DNA from: Lysinibacillus piscis
GTDB lineage: Bacteria; Bacillota; Bacilli; Bacillales_A; Planococcaceae
Reading direction: 5' to 3'
Assembly: GCF_026012395.1 (NCBI RefSeq)
Contig: NZ_BRZA01000004.1
Coordinates: 62,001 to 126,000, forward strand
Length of the DNA stretch: 64,000 nt
Part shown: piece by piece, positions 38,697 to 50,829 of the stretch
How positions within the stretch are numbered: the first letter of the stretch is position 1
Layout of the letters: each line of letters starts with the position of its first letter
The notes under the pieces: generated by a model
Seen by the model: the letters and a program-made list of their open reading frames with translations, nothing else
The model's database searches: none
Told to the model about the DNA's origin: nothing
Program-made: the position numbers and the translations under genes

Positions 38697-39443
38697 TTAC
38701 TTTGTCCAATTTAATCCTTCTAAAAAGTGAAAAATATCTTCATGTAGCTGCTCTTTTTCTTGGTCTAACGTAATAACATGTTTTGAATGCTCATACCATT
38801 TAATTGTTTTTTCAAGTGATTCAGTTTCATTATAAATGATATTAGCAGATTCGATATCAATTACTTCATCATTTCTAGCCTGTACAACAAAAATCGGGCT
38901 ATAAATCATATCAATTTCTTGACGTGTACGCTCGATAAATGCCCGTAATGCTGCTAAGGATGGCATACCTTGTTGTTGAATCGCCTGCAATTCAGCTTCT
39001 ATTTCCTCGACTGGCTTACGTTGAAATGTTTTAAAATCTTTGGCATACTTCATAACACCTTCAAACATAATATCAGTCGTACGCATCGTCATCGGTGCAC
39101 ACATTGTCACAATCCCTTTGACAGGTTGCTGTAACGCTACATTCAATGCCATCACGCCACCCAAAGATAAACCTGCAACAGCAATTTCCTCGTAACCTGC
39201 TTGTTGTAATTGCTGATACGCCTCAATCACATCTTGCCACCAATCTTCTGGTCCTGTTGTAATTAAATTTTCTGGCTCAACGCCATGTCCTTTATAATGG
39301 GGTGCTAATGTAGTATACCCTTTTTTCTCTAAAAATCTTCCAAGCATACGCACATCAGCGGAACTTCCTGTAAAGCCGTGCAATAATAACACAGCTCGTG
39401 GTCCTACTTGAAAGAAAAATGGCTTCGGAAATGTTATTTTCAT
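38697..39443 (-). CDS. est: Carboxylesterase of the Est30/YvaK type
   Basis: A 248-residue alpha/beta hydrolase. [19 protein letters not shown] carries the oxyanion hole; [10 protein letters not shown] carries the nucleophilic Ser; [12 protein letters not shown] carries the acid and [10 protein letters not shown] the catalytic His. It hydrolyses short-chain esters such as monoacylglycerols. AAAGGGGAA precedes the ATG. Its place between secG and rnr matches Bacillus yvaK. Confidence 0.93.
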   Translation of the reverse strand: MKITFPKPFFFQVGPRAVLLLHGFTGSSADVRMLGRFLEKKGYTTLAPHYKGHGVEPENLITTGPEDWWQDVIEAYQQLQQAGYEEIAVAGLSLGGVMALNVALQQPVKGIVTMCAPMTMRTTDIMFEGVMKYAKDFKTFQRKPVEEIEAELQAIQQQGMPSLAALRAFIERTRQEIDMIYSPIFVVQARNDEVIDIESANIIYNETESLEKTIKWYEHSKHVITLDQEKEQLHEDIFHFLEGLNWTK

Positions 39444-39567
39444 GGAAAAATTCCCCTTTTGTTATTAGATAAAATCAGCAGCTTTCACTACAATAGTGTA
39501 CGCTTATTATTCACCATTATAGTGAAAAATGCTCATTTTGAAACGGTCAAATGAAGATAAAAGAAAA

Positions 39568-39591
39568 CGCCCAACCAAGTAAGGTTAGGCG
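39568..39591 (-). terminator. Terminator after secG
   Basis: On the minus strand GCCTAACC pairs with GGTTGGGC (one mismatch) over a 6-nt loop, then TTTTCTTT, 16 bases past the secG stop. Some read-through to est-rnr-smpB is possible, since no strong promoter is obvious before est. Confidence 0.8.
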
Positions 39592-39606
39592 ATAAATCGT
39601 CAACTA

Positions 39607-39843
39607 TTAGATTTTTGTAATAGCGATTGTTAAGATGAAGAATACGATTGCTAACACAATTGTTGCACGATGAAGGATTAAATCCATACCACGTGCTTTT
39701 TGTTTTCCAAATAGTTGTTCAGCTCCACCCGAGATGGCGCCTGATAAACCTGCACTTTTACTAGCTTGAAGTAGCACAACAACGATTAATGCTAATGATA
39801 CGATAATTAATGAAATCAATACAAATGTATGCATCCACTGCAC
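39607..39843 (-). CDS. secG: Protein translocase subunit SecG
   Basis: A 78-residue protein with two membrane helices (residues about 7-25 and 55-75) separated by the conserved cytoplasmic loop [20 protein letters not shown], then [11 protein letters not shown]. It assists SecYE-SecA in protein export. A GGGAGGTGCA ribosome site precedes the ATG. It heads the secG-est-rnr-smpB-ssrA cluster. Confidence 0.96.
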   Translation of the reverse strand: MQWMHTFVLISLIIVSLALIVVVLLQASKSAGLSGAISGGAEQLFGKQKARGMDLILHRATIVLAIVFFILTIAITKI

Positions 39844-39985
39844 CTCCCGAACTTTGAAACATCACAACAAATTTCATTATAACAAAAAAAGGTTTTCATG
39901 ACAAATGTAGATTTTCTATATAATTAAACAAAATTCGACCGTACTCTATTATAATAAAACCAATACTACTTTGGAGGGGCTGCTT

Positions 39986-41218
39986 ATGAAACAAATAAAA
40001 TGGACATTTTTATTACTATTTTGCCTTACACCCCTGCTCGTTTCTTGCTCTGAAGCAATAGATAGTTATTTAGAAGAGGAGGAAGTAGCACCAACGACAA
40101 AAGAAGAAGTGAAAACACCTGATAGCAAAGCATTATCTGCTTCCTTCTCAGCAGATGAACTTTTTTCTACTACTTTGTTTAAAGATGATCCTGCCTTATT
40201 GCAATTTACACGAAAAGTTGAAAAGCAAATTGCGCAATTTAATAAAACATTTGACGTTACATATACTGGTAAATTAGAGTGGGAGCAATTCGAGCAGCAA
40301 CTAAATGATATCAATAGTTTACTATCCTATGTTGACCCGTATACAGCAGGCTATTTCCTCAACTATGATTGGGAAGCTTGGGAGGATAAAGATGGCTATC
40401 TCGTTGAATTTCAAATTACTTATTTAACAGATGCCAAAAAAGAAAAGAAAGTAGATGCTTTTGTTCAAGCATTTGCCGAAGATTATATAACAGAGGATAT
40501 GACTGATTTACAGAGAGCCAAAGCAGTAAACGATTATGTTGTACAGCTGGCTACTTACACAGAAGCTGGCTCTACAGAAGGACAAAGCGTGTATGAATTA
40601 ATTAGCGAAGAAACAGCCGTTTGCCAAGCCTATGCCCTACTTGCTTATCGTTTATTTTTAGAAGCAGGTCTAAATGCTAACTATGTGTACGGCTATAGTG
40701 ATGATGAATTACACGCATGGAATTTAGTAGAAGTCGATAATCATTGGTATCATGTGGACACTACTTGGAATGATATCGATCCTAGTGAGCCATATGCCAT
40801 TACGTATGAATACTTTTTAGTCAATGATGAAACGTTAAGTAAAGACCATTTATGGAAAAAGGAAAATTATTTCGCTGCCACTAACAATGACTATGATTTT
40901 ATACATGATATGTGGTACGCCGATACAGCCGATGATGTAATCTATTATAATAGCATTGCTGATAATATGCTTTATAGCTATGATTTGACAACACAGCAAC
41001 GCACACAAATTTCTGAAACAGCTTGCTACTATTTAGCGGTTGAAGATGATGCAATTTATTGCAGTGATTATGATAATCTAGGTTATTTAACGAAAATTGC
41101 TATTTCAGATGGTGCAGAAGAGGTATTGATCGAAGAAGAGGTATTAAATCTTTACATCGTGGATGACATACTTTATTATGATACACTTGAAGAAGAGAAC
41201 TTTGAGATAACTTTATAA
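39986..41218 (+). CDS. Lipoprotein with transglutaminase-like domain
   Basis: A 410-residue protein from ATG 39986, with TTGGAGGGG 6 bases upstream. MKQIKWTFLLLFCLTPLLVSC is a lipoprotein signal with lipobox LVSC. The transglutaminase-like core shows Cys in EETAVCQAYALLAY, His in DDELHAWNLVEVD and Asp in YHVDTTWND. The C-terminal 100 residues (MLYSYDLTTQQRTQIS, AIYCSDYDNLGYLTKIA) look like propeller repeats of the DUF5050 kind. It should be anchored outside the membrane, acting on peptides or wall components; substrate unknown. Divergent from secG. Confidence 0.83.
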   Translation: MKQIKWTFLLLFCLTPLLVSCSEAIDSYLEEEEVAPTTKEEVKTPDSKALSASFSADELFSTTLFKDDPALLQFTRKVEKQIAQFNKTFDVTYTGKLEWEQFEQQLNDINSLLSYVDPYTAGYFLNYDWEAWEDKDGYLVEFQITYLTDAKKEKKVDAFVQAFAEDYITEDMTDLQRAKAVNDYVVQLATYTEAGSTEGQSVYELISEETAVCQAYALLAYRLFLEAGLNANYVYGYSDDELHAWNLVEVDNHWYHVDTTWNDIDPSEPYAITYEYFLVNDETLSKDHLWKKENYFAATNNDYDFIHDMWYADTADDVIYYNSIADNMLYSYDLTTQQRTQISETACYYLAVEDDAIYCSDYDNLGYLTKIAISDGAEEVLIEEEVLNLYIVDDILYYDTLEEENFEITL

Positions 41219-41233
41219 ACCCTTATAATCTAT

Positions 41234-41272
41234 TAACACCATTTTAACAATAGCTTCATATATTTCCTTTAT
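41234..41272 (+). promoter_or_regulatory. PhoP box upstream of alkaline phosphatase
   Basis: TTAACA (41234), TTAACA (41245) and TTCATA (41256) recur at an exact 11-base period, with a weak fourth unit at 41267. This is the direct-repeat form of the Bacillus PhoP site. A -10-like TAGAAT is at 41277-41282. It predicts induction by phosphate starvation. Confidence 0.75.
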
Positions 41273-41306
41273 CCTTAGAATAGCTTTGATATTAAGGAGG
41301 AAATGT

Positions 41307-42998
41307 ATGAGTTATTCAAAAAAATGGTGTTCATTATTATTAGCTGGTGCTGTTACATTATCATCGATTAGCATTGCACAGCCAAACGCACATGCTGCTG
41401 AAGTAAAAAAGCCTAAAAATGTTATTATGATGGTAATGGATGGAACTAGTAATAATGCGGTAACACTTGCTCGTTGGTATAAAGGTGAAAAATTAGCTAT
41501 GGATGAAATTTTAACAGGCGCAGTGCGTACCTATTCCGCTGAATCTGCTATTACAGACTCCGCTCCTGCTGCTACTGCATTGGCAACTGGTAATAAATCC
41601 AATGATAAATTAGTGGGCGTATTACCAGAAGTGGTGAACTCACCAGGTTTACAACCAATTGATGCAAAAGATGCATTTAGACCTGTAGCAAATGTTTTAG
41701 AAGGTGCGAAACAGCAAGGTAAAGCAACAGGTATTATTGCTACTTCTGAAATTCAACATGCTACGCCAGCAGGTTTTTCTGCACACGCTACACATAGAAG
41801 CCATTATGATCATATTGCTGAGCAGCAAGTATACCAAAACATAGATGTTGTTTTAGGTGGTGGCTCTGATTCCTTAGTACCTGCTCCGACAAACGGTAAT
41901 GCAGATGCTAGCTCTTCAGGCTTTAAACTTGGTTCAGTAAAAAATGCTCGTAAAGATGGCGAAAATTTAATTAGCATTTTAAAAAATAAAAATTATGATT
42001 TTGTGCAAACACGTGAAGAACTTTTGAGTAGCCAATCTTCAAAAATTTGGGGTAGCTTTGCACCTGGTGCACTTGCTTATGATTTCGATCGTGCAAAAAC
42101 AAATCCGACTGAACCTACACTTGCTGAAATGACAGAAAAAGCGATTCAAACATTGGAAAAGGACCAAGATGGCTTCTTCTTATTTGTAGAAGGTAGTAAA
42201 GTAGACTGGGCAGCACATGCTAATGACACAATCGGTATAATTAGCGATATTTTATCATTTGATGATGCAGTGAAAAAAGCTGTAGATTTTGCAAAAGAAG
42301 ATGGGAACACACTTGTTATTGCGATGACGGACCACGGGAATAGCGGTATTACAATGGGTAATCTCAATACATCTTCAACTTACTCAAGCATCCCTGTTTC
42401 TGCTTACATTGACCCATTGAAAAAAGCAACGATGACTATTGAAGGTGCGTTAGGTCAATTAAAAGAGGACCACTCTAACCTTGTTGAAGTAGCTGCATTA
42501 TATGGCTTAGATCATTTAACAGAGGCGGAGCTAGCTACATTACAGGCATCTAAAAATGTTGGCAACGATATGGTGAAAATGTTAGCGAATCGCGCAAATA
42601 TTGGTTATACAACAGGTGGACATACAGGGGACGATGTATTCCTTTACTCATATGGCCCTTCAAAGGTAACAGGACTGGTAGAAAACACAGATTTGGCACA
42701 TGCAGCAGCACAATTTATGGGCTTTGATTTAAAGCGACTGACAGAAAATTTATATATACCTGCTACAAAAGCTTTTAGTGACAAAGGTTTCACAACAACG
42801 ATCGATACAACTAATAAAGAGAATCCACAATTTGTCGCACAAAAAGGAGATACAACCATTAAAATTCCGGTCAATAAAAATATCGTGTACTTTGAGCAAA
42901 ATTCAAAATCGACTACATTCAAAACATTTGATACTATTACTGTTTATAATGGCACTGAATTTTACGTATCAAAGCAGTTATTAGATGCAATCAAATAA
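41307..42998 (+). CDS. Secreted alkaline phosphatase
   Basis: A 563-residue protein from ATG 41307, behind AAGGAGGAAATGT. The signal peptide ends near PNAHA-AEVKK. Metal and catalytic residues are visible: Asp in MVMDGTSNN, the nucleophilic Ser in ITDSAPAATALATGNK, TSEIQHATPAGFSAH, MTDHGNSGIT and GGHTGDDV. It hydrolyses phosphomonoesters outside the cell. The C-terminal 80 residues (TIKIPVNKNIVYFEQ) form an extra beta-rich region not found in the shorter B. subtilis enzymes. The PhoP box upstream fits Pho regulon control. Confidence 0.93.
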   Translation: MSYSKKWCSLLLAGAVTLSSISIAQPNAHAAEVKKPKNVIMMVMDGTSNNAVTLARWYKGEKLAMDEILTGAVRTYSAESAITDSAPAATALATGNKSNDKLVGVLPEVVNSPGLQPIDAKDAFRPVANVLEGAKQQGKATGIIATSEIQHATPAGFSAHATHRSHYDHIAEQQVYQNIDVVLGGGSDSLVPAPTNGNADASSSGFKLGSVKNARKDGENLISILKNKNYDFVQTREELLSSQSSKIWGSFAPGALAYDFDRAKTNPTEPTLAEMTEKAIQTLEKDQDGFFLFVEGSKVDWAAHANDTIGIISDILSFDDAVKKAVDFAKEDGNTLVIAMTDHGNSGITMGNLNTSSTYSSIPVSAYIDPLKKATMTIEGALGQLKEDHSNLVEVAALYGLDHLTEAELATLQASKNVGNDMVKMLANRANIGYTTGGHTGDDVFLYSYGPSKVTGLVENTDLAHAAAQFMGFDLKRLTENLYIPATKAFSDKGFTTTIDTTNKENPQFVAQKGDTTIKIPVNKNIVYFEQNSKSTTFKTFDTITVYNGTEFYVSKQLLDAIK

Positions 42999-43008
42999 TA
43001 TCTATCTG

Positions 43009-43038
43009 AACCCAAGCATATCAAAACATGCTTGGGTT
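43009..43038 (+). terminator. Terminator of the alkaline phosphatase gene
   Basis: AACCCAAGCAT pairs perfectly with ATGCTTGGGTT over an 8-nt loop, followed by TATTATTTT. Confidence 0.88.
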
Positions 43039-43071
43039 TATTATTTTACATACAGTTTAAGTTTACAAAAA

Positions 43072-43112
43072 AAAGAGTGATGCCCATCATTTATAGATGG
43101 TAATCACTCTTT
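43072..43112 (-). terminator. Terminator of the glycolytic operon
   Basis: On the minus strand AAAGAGTGAT pairs with ATCACTCTTT, with an inner CCATC/GATGG stem, followed by TTTTT. It lies about 20 bases past the eno stop. Confidence 0.9.
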
Positions 43113-43130
43113 TTGCACTTTCACTATTAC

Positions 43131-45959
<2,829 letters not shown>

Positions 45960-45967
<8 letters not shown>

Positions 45968-46721
45968 TTGCTGCCGCCTCCAATAATTTTAAATATGATG
46001 CTGGCTCTAAACTTGCACCACCGACTAAAGCACCGTCGATATGCTCTTTTGTTAATAACTCTTCAATATTTTCAGGTTTCACACTGCCACCGTATTGAAT
46101 GCGTACAGCTTCAGCCGTTTCAGCACTATAAAGCTCTGCAATGACTGCACGAATAGCGCCACATACTTGGTTGGCATCATCTGCTGTTGCTGTCTTACCT
46201 GTGCCAATTGCCCAAATTGGTTCATACGCAATGACCATATGTGCCACTTGCTCAGCATCAAAACCAGCAAGTGCCGCTTTAATTTGACCAGCTACCTTTT
46301 GCTCTGTTGTGCCTGCTTCACGCTCTTCAAGTGTTTCACCACAGCAAATAATTGGCACAATATTATGTGCTAATGCAGCTGCTACTTTTTTGTTGATTGC
46401 TTCATCTGTTTCATTGTAGTATTCACGACGCTCTGAGTGACCTAACACTACATAATCCACACCAACGCTCTCCAATTGTGTTGGACTTACTTCACCAGTA
46501 AATGCACCTTCGTTTTCATAGTGCATATTTTGTGCGCCAAAAGCTAAATCAGATTCGGCTTGCATTTGCACAAGTGTTGGCAAGTAAAGTGCTGTTGCAC
46601 AAATCACTGCATCTACTTTGTCATTTGAAGGGATTTTGTCTGCTACTTCCTCAACAAATTGAATTGCCTCATCCCATGTTTTATACATTTTCCAGTTACC
46701 TGCAATAATCGGTTTACGCAT
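45960..46721 (-). CDS. tpiA: Triosephosphate isomerase
   Basis: A 253-residue TIM barrel from ATG 46721; TGGGGGC lies 7 bases upstream. [13 protein letters not shown] has the active-site Asn and Lys, [13 protein letters not shown] the His, and [17 protein letters not shown] the catalytic Glu and flexible loop; [16 protein letters not shown] closes the phosphate site. Interconverts glyceraldehyde 3-phosphate and dihydroxyacetone phosphate. It lies 18 bases after pgk. Confidence 0.98.
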
Positions 46722-46739
46722 CGTTTTTGCCCCCAATAA

Positions 46740-47924
46740 TTATTTATCGTTTAATGCTACAACGCCTGGTAATTCTTTGCCTTCCATTAATTCTAAGGAA
46801 GCACCGCCACCTGTAGAAACATGGTCCATTTTATCAGCAACGCCAAACTTTTCAACAGCCGCAGCAGAATCTCCTCCACCAATTACTGTATAGCCTGCTG
46901 TTGTAGCCATTGCCTCTGCTACTGTTTTTGTACCATTCGCAAACTTGTCCATTTCAAAAACACCCATTGGTCCATTCCAAATAATCAATTTAGAATTATT
47001 GATTACATCTGCATAATTAGCTGCTGTTTTAGGACCGATATCTAAGCCCATCCAATCTGCTGGAATAGCATCGATTTCTACTACTTTTGTTTCTGCATCT
47101 TTTGAAAATTCATTCGCTATAACAACATCCGTTGGCATATGTAACTGCACGCCATTTTCTTTCGCTTTCTCAATGAAGGATTTTGCTAGCTCGATTTTAT
47201 CTTCTTCTAATAAAGACGTACCGATTTCATAGCCTTGTGCTTTAATAAATGTATAAGATAACCCACCACCAATAATTAGATGGTCTACTTTTTCTAATAA
47301 GTTTTCAATAACGCCAATTTTATCCTTTACTTTCGCTCCACCAATAATCGCTGTAAATGGACGTTCAGGAGTAGATAATGCTTTCCCTAAAACATCAAGC
47401 TCTTTTTCCATTAGGAAGCCTGATACTGCTGGGATATGTTTAGCAATTCCTTCTGTTGAAGCATGTGCACGGTGAGCAGCGCCAAATGCATCATTAACAT
47501 AGACATCTGCTAATTGTGCAAAGCTTTGTGCAAGTGCCGCATCATTTTTCTCTTCGCCCGCATGGAAGCGTACGTTTTCAAGTAGCACGATATCGCCATC
47601 TTGCATGTTGCCAACAGCTTCTTCCACTGCTTGGCCAATGGACTCATCTAATTTTGTGACAGGCTTATTCGTTAACTCTGCTAAACGAGCACCTACTGCT
47701 GTTAAACGCATATCTTCATTGACCGCACCCTTTGGACGACCTAAGTGAGAGGCTAAAATGACTTTTGCACCTTGTTCTACTAAATATTCAATTGTTGGAA
47801 TAGCTGCTCGAATACGTGTGTCATCTGTAATCGCACCGTTTTCCATCGGCACATTAAAGTCTACACGTACAAATACGCGCTTCCCTTTCACATCAATATC
47901 TTTCATCGTTTTTTTATTTAACAT
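46740..47924 (-). CDS. pgk: Phosphoglycerate kinase
   Basis: A 394-residue kinase from ATG 47924, 7 bases after [26 protein letters not shown] binds substrate; [45 protein letters not shown] and [14 protein letters not shown] (nucleotide side) are family segments. It makes ATP from 1,3-bisphosphoglycerate. It is separated from gap by 153 bases that contain a hairpin, so levels may differ from gap. Confidence 0.98.
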   Translation of the reverse strand: MLNKKTMKDIDVKGKRVFVRVDFNVPMENGAITDDTRIRAAIPTIEYLVEQGAKVILASHLGRPKGAVNEDMRLTAVGARLAELTNKPVTKLDESIGQAVEEAVGNMQDGDIVLLENVRFHAGEEKNDAALAQSFAQLADVYVNDAFGAAHRAHASTEGIAKHIPAVSGFLMEKELDVLGKALSTPERPFTAIIGGAKVKDKIGVIENLLEKVDHLIIGGGLSYTFIKAQGYEIGTSLLEEDKIELAKSFIEKAKENGVQLHMPTDVVIANEFSKDAETKVVEIDAIPADWMGLDIGPKTAANYADVINNSKLIIWNGPMGVFEMDKFANGTKTVAEAMATTAGYTVIGGGDSAAAVEKFGVADKMDHVSTGGGASLELMEGKELPGVVALNDK

Positions 47925-48022
47925 CAAAAAGCCTCCTTCAACATGTTAGATGTACTTCGCCTACAATTTTATAGTAGCAAAAGTCACATGCAATGTCTTG
48001 CCATTTATGAGCTAAAAATGAA

Positions 48023-48054
48023 AATGGAGCAAGGGCAAAATCCCTTCCTCCATT
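48023..48054 (-). terminator. Hairpin between gap and pgk
   Basis: On the minus strand AATGGAG and AGGG pair with CCCT and CTCCATT around ATTTTG, then TTTTCATTTTT. It probably acts as a partial terminator or 3' end stabiliser, giving more gap than pgk message. Confidence 0.7.
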
Positions 48055-48077
48055 CCCCTTTGTCTACTCAGGCTATA

Positions 48078-49094
48078 TTATTTATTGTTGAAACCTTTGC
48101 TTGCTACATATAATGCAAGGTCTAATAGACGTGCAGAATAACCACTTTCGTTGTCATACCATGAAACAACTTTTACCATTCTGTTTTCTAATACCATTGT
48201 AGAAAGACCATCGATTGTTGAAGAGCTTACGTTACCATTGTAATCGCTTGATACTAATGGTAATTCGTTGTAATCAAGAATACCTTTTAATGAACCTTCA
48301 GATGCTTCTTTAAGTGCTGCATTTATGTCTTCGATTGTTACATCTGTGTTCAATTCAGCAACTAAGTCCACACAAGATACGTTTGGTGTTGGCACACGCA
48401 TAGAGAAACCATCTAATTTACCTTTTAGTTGAGGTAATACTTTTGATACCGCTACTGCAGCACCTGTAGTTGTTGGAATCATTGATAACGCACCTGCACG
48501 TGCACGACGTAAGTCAGGGTGTGGTAAGTCAAGGATACGTTGGTCATTTGTATAAGAGTGAATTGTTGTCATTAATCCACGTTGAATACCGAATTTTTCG
48601 TCTAACACTTTTGCTAATGGTGCAAGACAGTTTGTTGTACAAGAAGCATTTGATAATACATCATCTGTTTCTGGGTTGTAGCTTTCATGGTTTACGCCCA
48701 TTACATATGTTGGCACATCGCCTTTTGCTGGAGCTGAAAGAATTGCTTTTTTAGCACCTGCTTGTAAATGGTAACTTAATTTTTCTCTATCGCTGAAAAT
48801 ACCTGTACATTCAAGAACGATATCTACATCTAACTCGCCCCATGGTAATTGTTTTGGATCTCTTTCAGCATATACTCTAATTTCTTTACCGTTCACAGTG
48901 AAAGAATTTTCTCCTGCTTGTACATCAGCGTCATAGATACCGTGTACTGAGTCATACTTTAATAAATGCGCTAGTTGACCTGCATCTGTTAAGTCGTTAA
49001 TTGCAACTACTTCTACTTCACTGTTATTCATTGCTTCACGAAATACTTTGCGTCCAATACGTCCGAATCCGTTAATCGCTAATTTTACTGCCAT
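48078..49094 (-). CDS. gap: Glyceraldehyde-3-phosphate dehydrogenase
   Basis: A 338-residue enzyme from ATG 49094, 8 bases after GGAGGAA. MAVKLAINGFGRIGRKVFRE is the NAD-binding start; SNASCTTNCLAPLAKVL carries the catalytic Cys; SYTNDQRILDLPHPDLRRAR and WYDNESGYSARLLDL are family signatures. Linkage to cggR makes this the glycolytic, NAD-dependent form (gapA of B. subtilis). Confidence 0.97.
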   Translation of the reverse strand: MAVKLAINGFGRIGRKVFREAMNNSEVEVVAINDLTDAGQLAHLLKYDSVHGIYDADVQAGENSFTVNGKEIRVYAERDPKQLPWGELDVDIVLECTGIFSDREKLSYHLQAGAKKAILSAPAKGDVPTYVMGVNHESYNPETDDVLSNASCTTNCLAPLAKVLDEKFGIQRGLMTTIHSYTNDQRILDLPHPDLRRARAGALSMIPTTTGAAVAVSKVLPQLKGKLDGFSMRVPTPNVSCVDLVAELNTDVTIEDINAALKEASEGSLKGILDYNELPLVSSDYNGNVSSSTIDGLSTMVLENRMVKVVSWYDNESGYSARLLDLALYVASKGFNNK

Positions 49095-49191
49095 TGTTAA
49101 TTCCTCCAATTAATGTTTAATTATTTGTTTTGTGCCTTGTATAACTTCTACAAAGCTTTATCTTTAATCAATAGATGTTGCCATCTGCTGA

Positions 49192-50220
49192 CTATAAACT
49201 AATTGCATGAGCAACTGCTTTCGCTGCTGCTTCATCTGTGATAAAAATGGTTTGTTTTGGTGCAACTTTAAAATACGATAAGATTGCTTCCAATTTTTGT
49301 TTACCTGCTGCAATCGCAATAACTTGCTTGCAGTTGTTGACCTGTTCAAGCTGAATACCAATTGTCCGAATGCGATGAACAATCGCGCCATCTGCATTAA
49401 AGTAATAACCAAAGGCCTCACTAACTGCCCCTTTTTCCTCTAATGTTTGCAAATCTTCAGGAGATGAATTACGACGAATCGCCATTTCTTCAGCAGAACC
49501 AATGCCGTGAATAACACAGTCAGCCTGCTCATAATAAGCCATCATTTCTGTTACGATTGGCTCTGTCAGCAATGCTCGATACGCTGGTTCACTTAAATAT
49601 TCGGGTAAAAATAATGTGCGGTATTGTACATTCATTTGTGTAGCAAAAGTGGAAACAAGCGTGTTTGCTTGCATCTGCATTTCATGTCCAATTCCACCAC
49701 GTGCAGCGACAAATGTAATATTTTCTGTGTCTGCTGTGTGTAAAAACGGTGTTAATGAAGCAACTGTTTTACCGCCAGTGACCGCTACGACTTGACCATC
49801 GAATAGTGCAGACTGAAAACATTGTGCAGCCTCTTTACCTAACAAATTTAATACGGTGTCATCCTCATTATAATCACCTGGCACAACAATCACTTGTTGT
49901 AACCCAAAGTAATCTTCTAGTCGCTTCGCTAATTGTGTGAGCCCAGACCATTCATAAATCAACGCTCTTAGCTTGTCGATGATAATTGCACCGTCTTCTG
50001 TACATACCATACCCAATTTTCGAGAATCTATTAACCCTTGCTCACGTAAAACATCTGTTTCTTTTCGGATTTCCCGTTCAGTCATTTTTAGCGAATCTGC
50101 AAGTGTTCTCCTTCCAATCGGCTGCATTAGCTGAATGGTTTGCAAAATGCGATATCTCAATTGAAGAAGCGGATACATTTCTGGAAGTAGCTTTTGCTGC
50201 GCTTCAGGTATAGATAACAT
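49192..50220 (-). CDS. cggR: Central glycolytic genes regulator CggR
   Basis: A 342-residue SorC-family repressor from ATG 50220; an ATG 6 bases earlier lies too close to GGGAG. The winged-helix reads RYRILQTIQLMQPIGRRTLA, then DSLKMTEREIRKETDVLREQ. The C-terminal sugar-phosphate domain includes VAVTGGKTVASL and AARGGIGHEMQMQANTL. In B. subtilis fructose-1,6-bisphosphate releases it from its operator. First gene of the glycolytic operon, preceded by a matching operator. Confidence 0.95.
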   Translation of the reverse strand: MLSIPEAQQKLLPEMYPLLQLRYRILQTIQLMQPIGRRTLADSLKMTEREIRKETDVLREQGLIDSRKLGMVCTEDGAIIIDKLRALIYEWSGLTQLAKRLEDYFGLQQVIVVPGDYNEDDTVLNLLGKEAAQCFQSALFDGQVVAVTGGKTVASLTPFLHTADTENITFVAARGGIGHEMQMQANTLVSTFATQMNVQYRTLFLPEYLSEPAYRALLTEPIVTEMMAYYEQADCVIHGIGSAEEMAIRRNSSPEDLQTLEEKGAVSEAFGYYFNADGAIVHRIRTIGIQLEQVNNCKQVIAIAAGKQKLEAILSYFKVAPKQTIFITDEAAAKAVAHAISL

Positions 50221-50244
50221 CTTCATCTACTCCCTTTTATAGAT

Positions 50245-50285
50245 GTGGGTTATTTTTTATCCCACTATATAAAATTATGTCCCAC
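50245..50285 (-). promoter_or_regulatory. Candidate CggR operator
   Basis: On the minus strand GTGGGA occurs twice, 20 bases apart (complements of 50280-50285 and 50260-50265), and the second forms an inverted pair with CCCAC at 50245-50249. It lies immediately downstream of the promoter, the position of the CggR site in B. subtilis. Confidence 0.72.
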
Positions 50286-50295
50286 TTATAAATTT

Positions 50296-50324
50296 ATTAT
50301 AGTACGCTTTTTCATAAAGAGCAA
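50296..50324 (-). promoter_or_regulatory. Promoter of the glycolytic operon
   Basis: Minus strand TTGCTC (complement of 50319-50324), 17 bases, TATAAT (complement of 50296-50301). The predicted start of transcription is next to the candidate CggR operator. Confidence 0.78.
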
Positions 50325-50400
50325 GTAAATATTCTGTAATATGTTGTTAGTACTAACGAAAAAAATTCTTTCTATATAATAGAATAAAGAACAAAAAAAG

Positions 50401-50441
50401 AGTTATCCTAATAACCATTGCGTTAGGTTACTTGGATAACT
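50401..50441 (-). terminator. Terminator of the glutaredoxin-like gene
   Basis: On the minus strand AGTTATCC pairs with GGATAACT and TAACC with GGTTA inside, followed by CTTTTTTT, 17 bases past the stop codon. Confidence 0.87.
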
Positions 50442-50457
50442 TATTATTTGTGACTCC

Positions 50458-50697
50458 TCAATGATTCATACTTAAATTTTCCATTAATGTCGCATAATCA
50501 AGATTGCCATACTGTACAACCTGTCCTTCCTTTTCCACAACAGGAATCATCAACATATATTTTTCATGTAATACATCATCCTGCTCGATATCAATGATTT
50601 CTATTGTAAAAGGTATGTCCTCCTGTACAAGACGTAATGTCAGTAAACCATCTTCACATAAATGACAATTCACACGACTATAAAATTTAATCAGCAC
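50458..50697 (-). CDS. Glutaredoxin-like protein (DUF836 type)
   Basis: A 79-residue thioredoxin-fold protein. KFYSRVNCHLCEDGLLTL holds the CxxC pair and first helix; EIIDIEQDDVLHEKYMLMIPVV contains the cis-Pro segment, followed by EKEGQVVQYGNLDY. It should take part in thiol-disulphide exchange; partner unknown. A GGAGTGATAC ribosome site precedes the ATG. Single-gene unit between the glycolytic operon and the spore coat gene. Confidence 0.85.
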   Translation of the reverse strand: MLIKFYSRVNCHLCEDGLLTLRLVQEDIPFTIEIIDIEQDDVLHEKYMLMIPVVEKEGQVVQYGNLDYATLMENLSMNH

Positions 50698-50829
50698 GTC
50701 GTATCACTCCTTCCATTATTATTGTAACAGCATCTTTTGAAAAGAAGATATCCAAAAAATCGTATAAAATCACTGAAACATTCCATACTAACTACTGCAA
50801 TAAAAAATATGCTTAAGGAGGCGCTTTTT

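Noticed and set aside
46095-47045. Cys-rich antisense ORFs over tpiA and pgk
   Set aside because: Reverse-frame artefacts of Ala/Gly codons in conserved glycolytic genes.
47928-48022. Internal promoter for pgk
   Set aside because: TATAAA is present on the minus strand, but no -35 at 16-18 bases is convincing.
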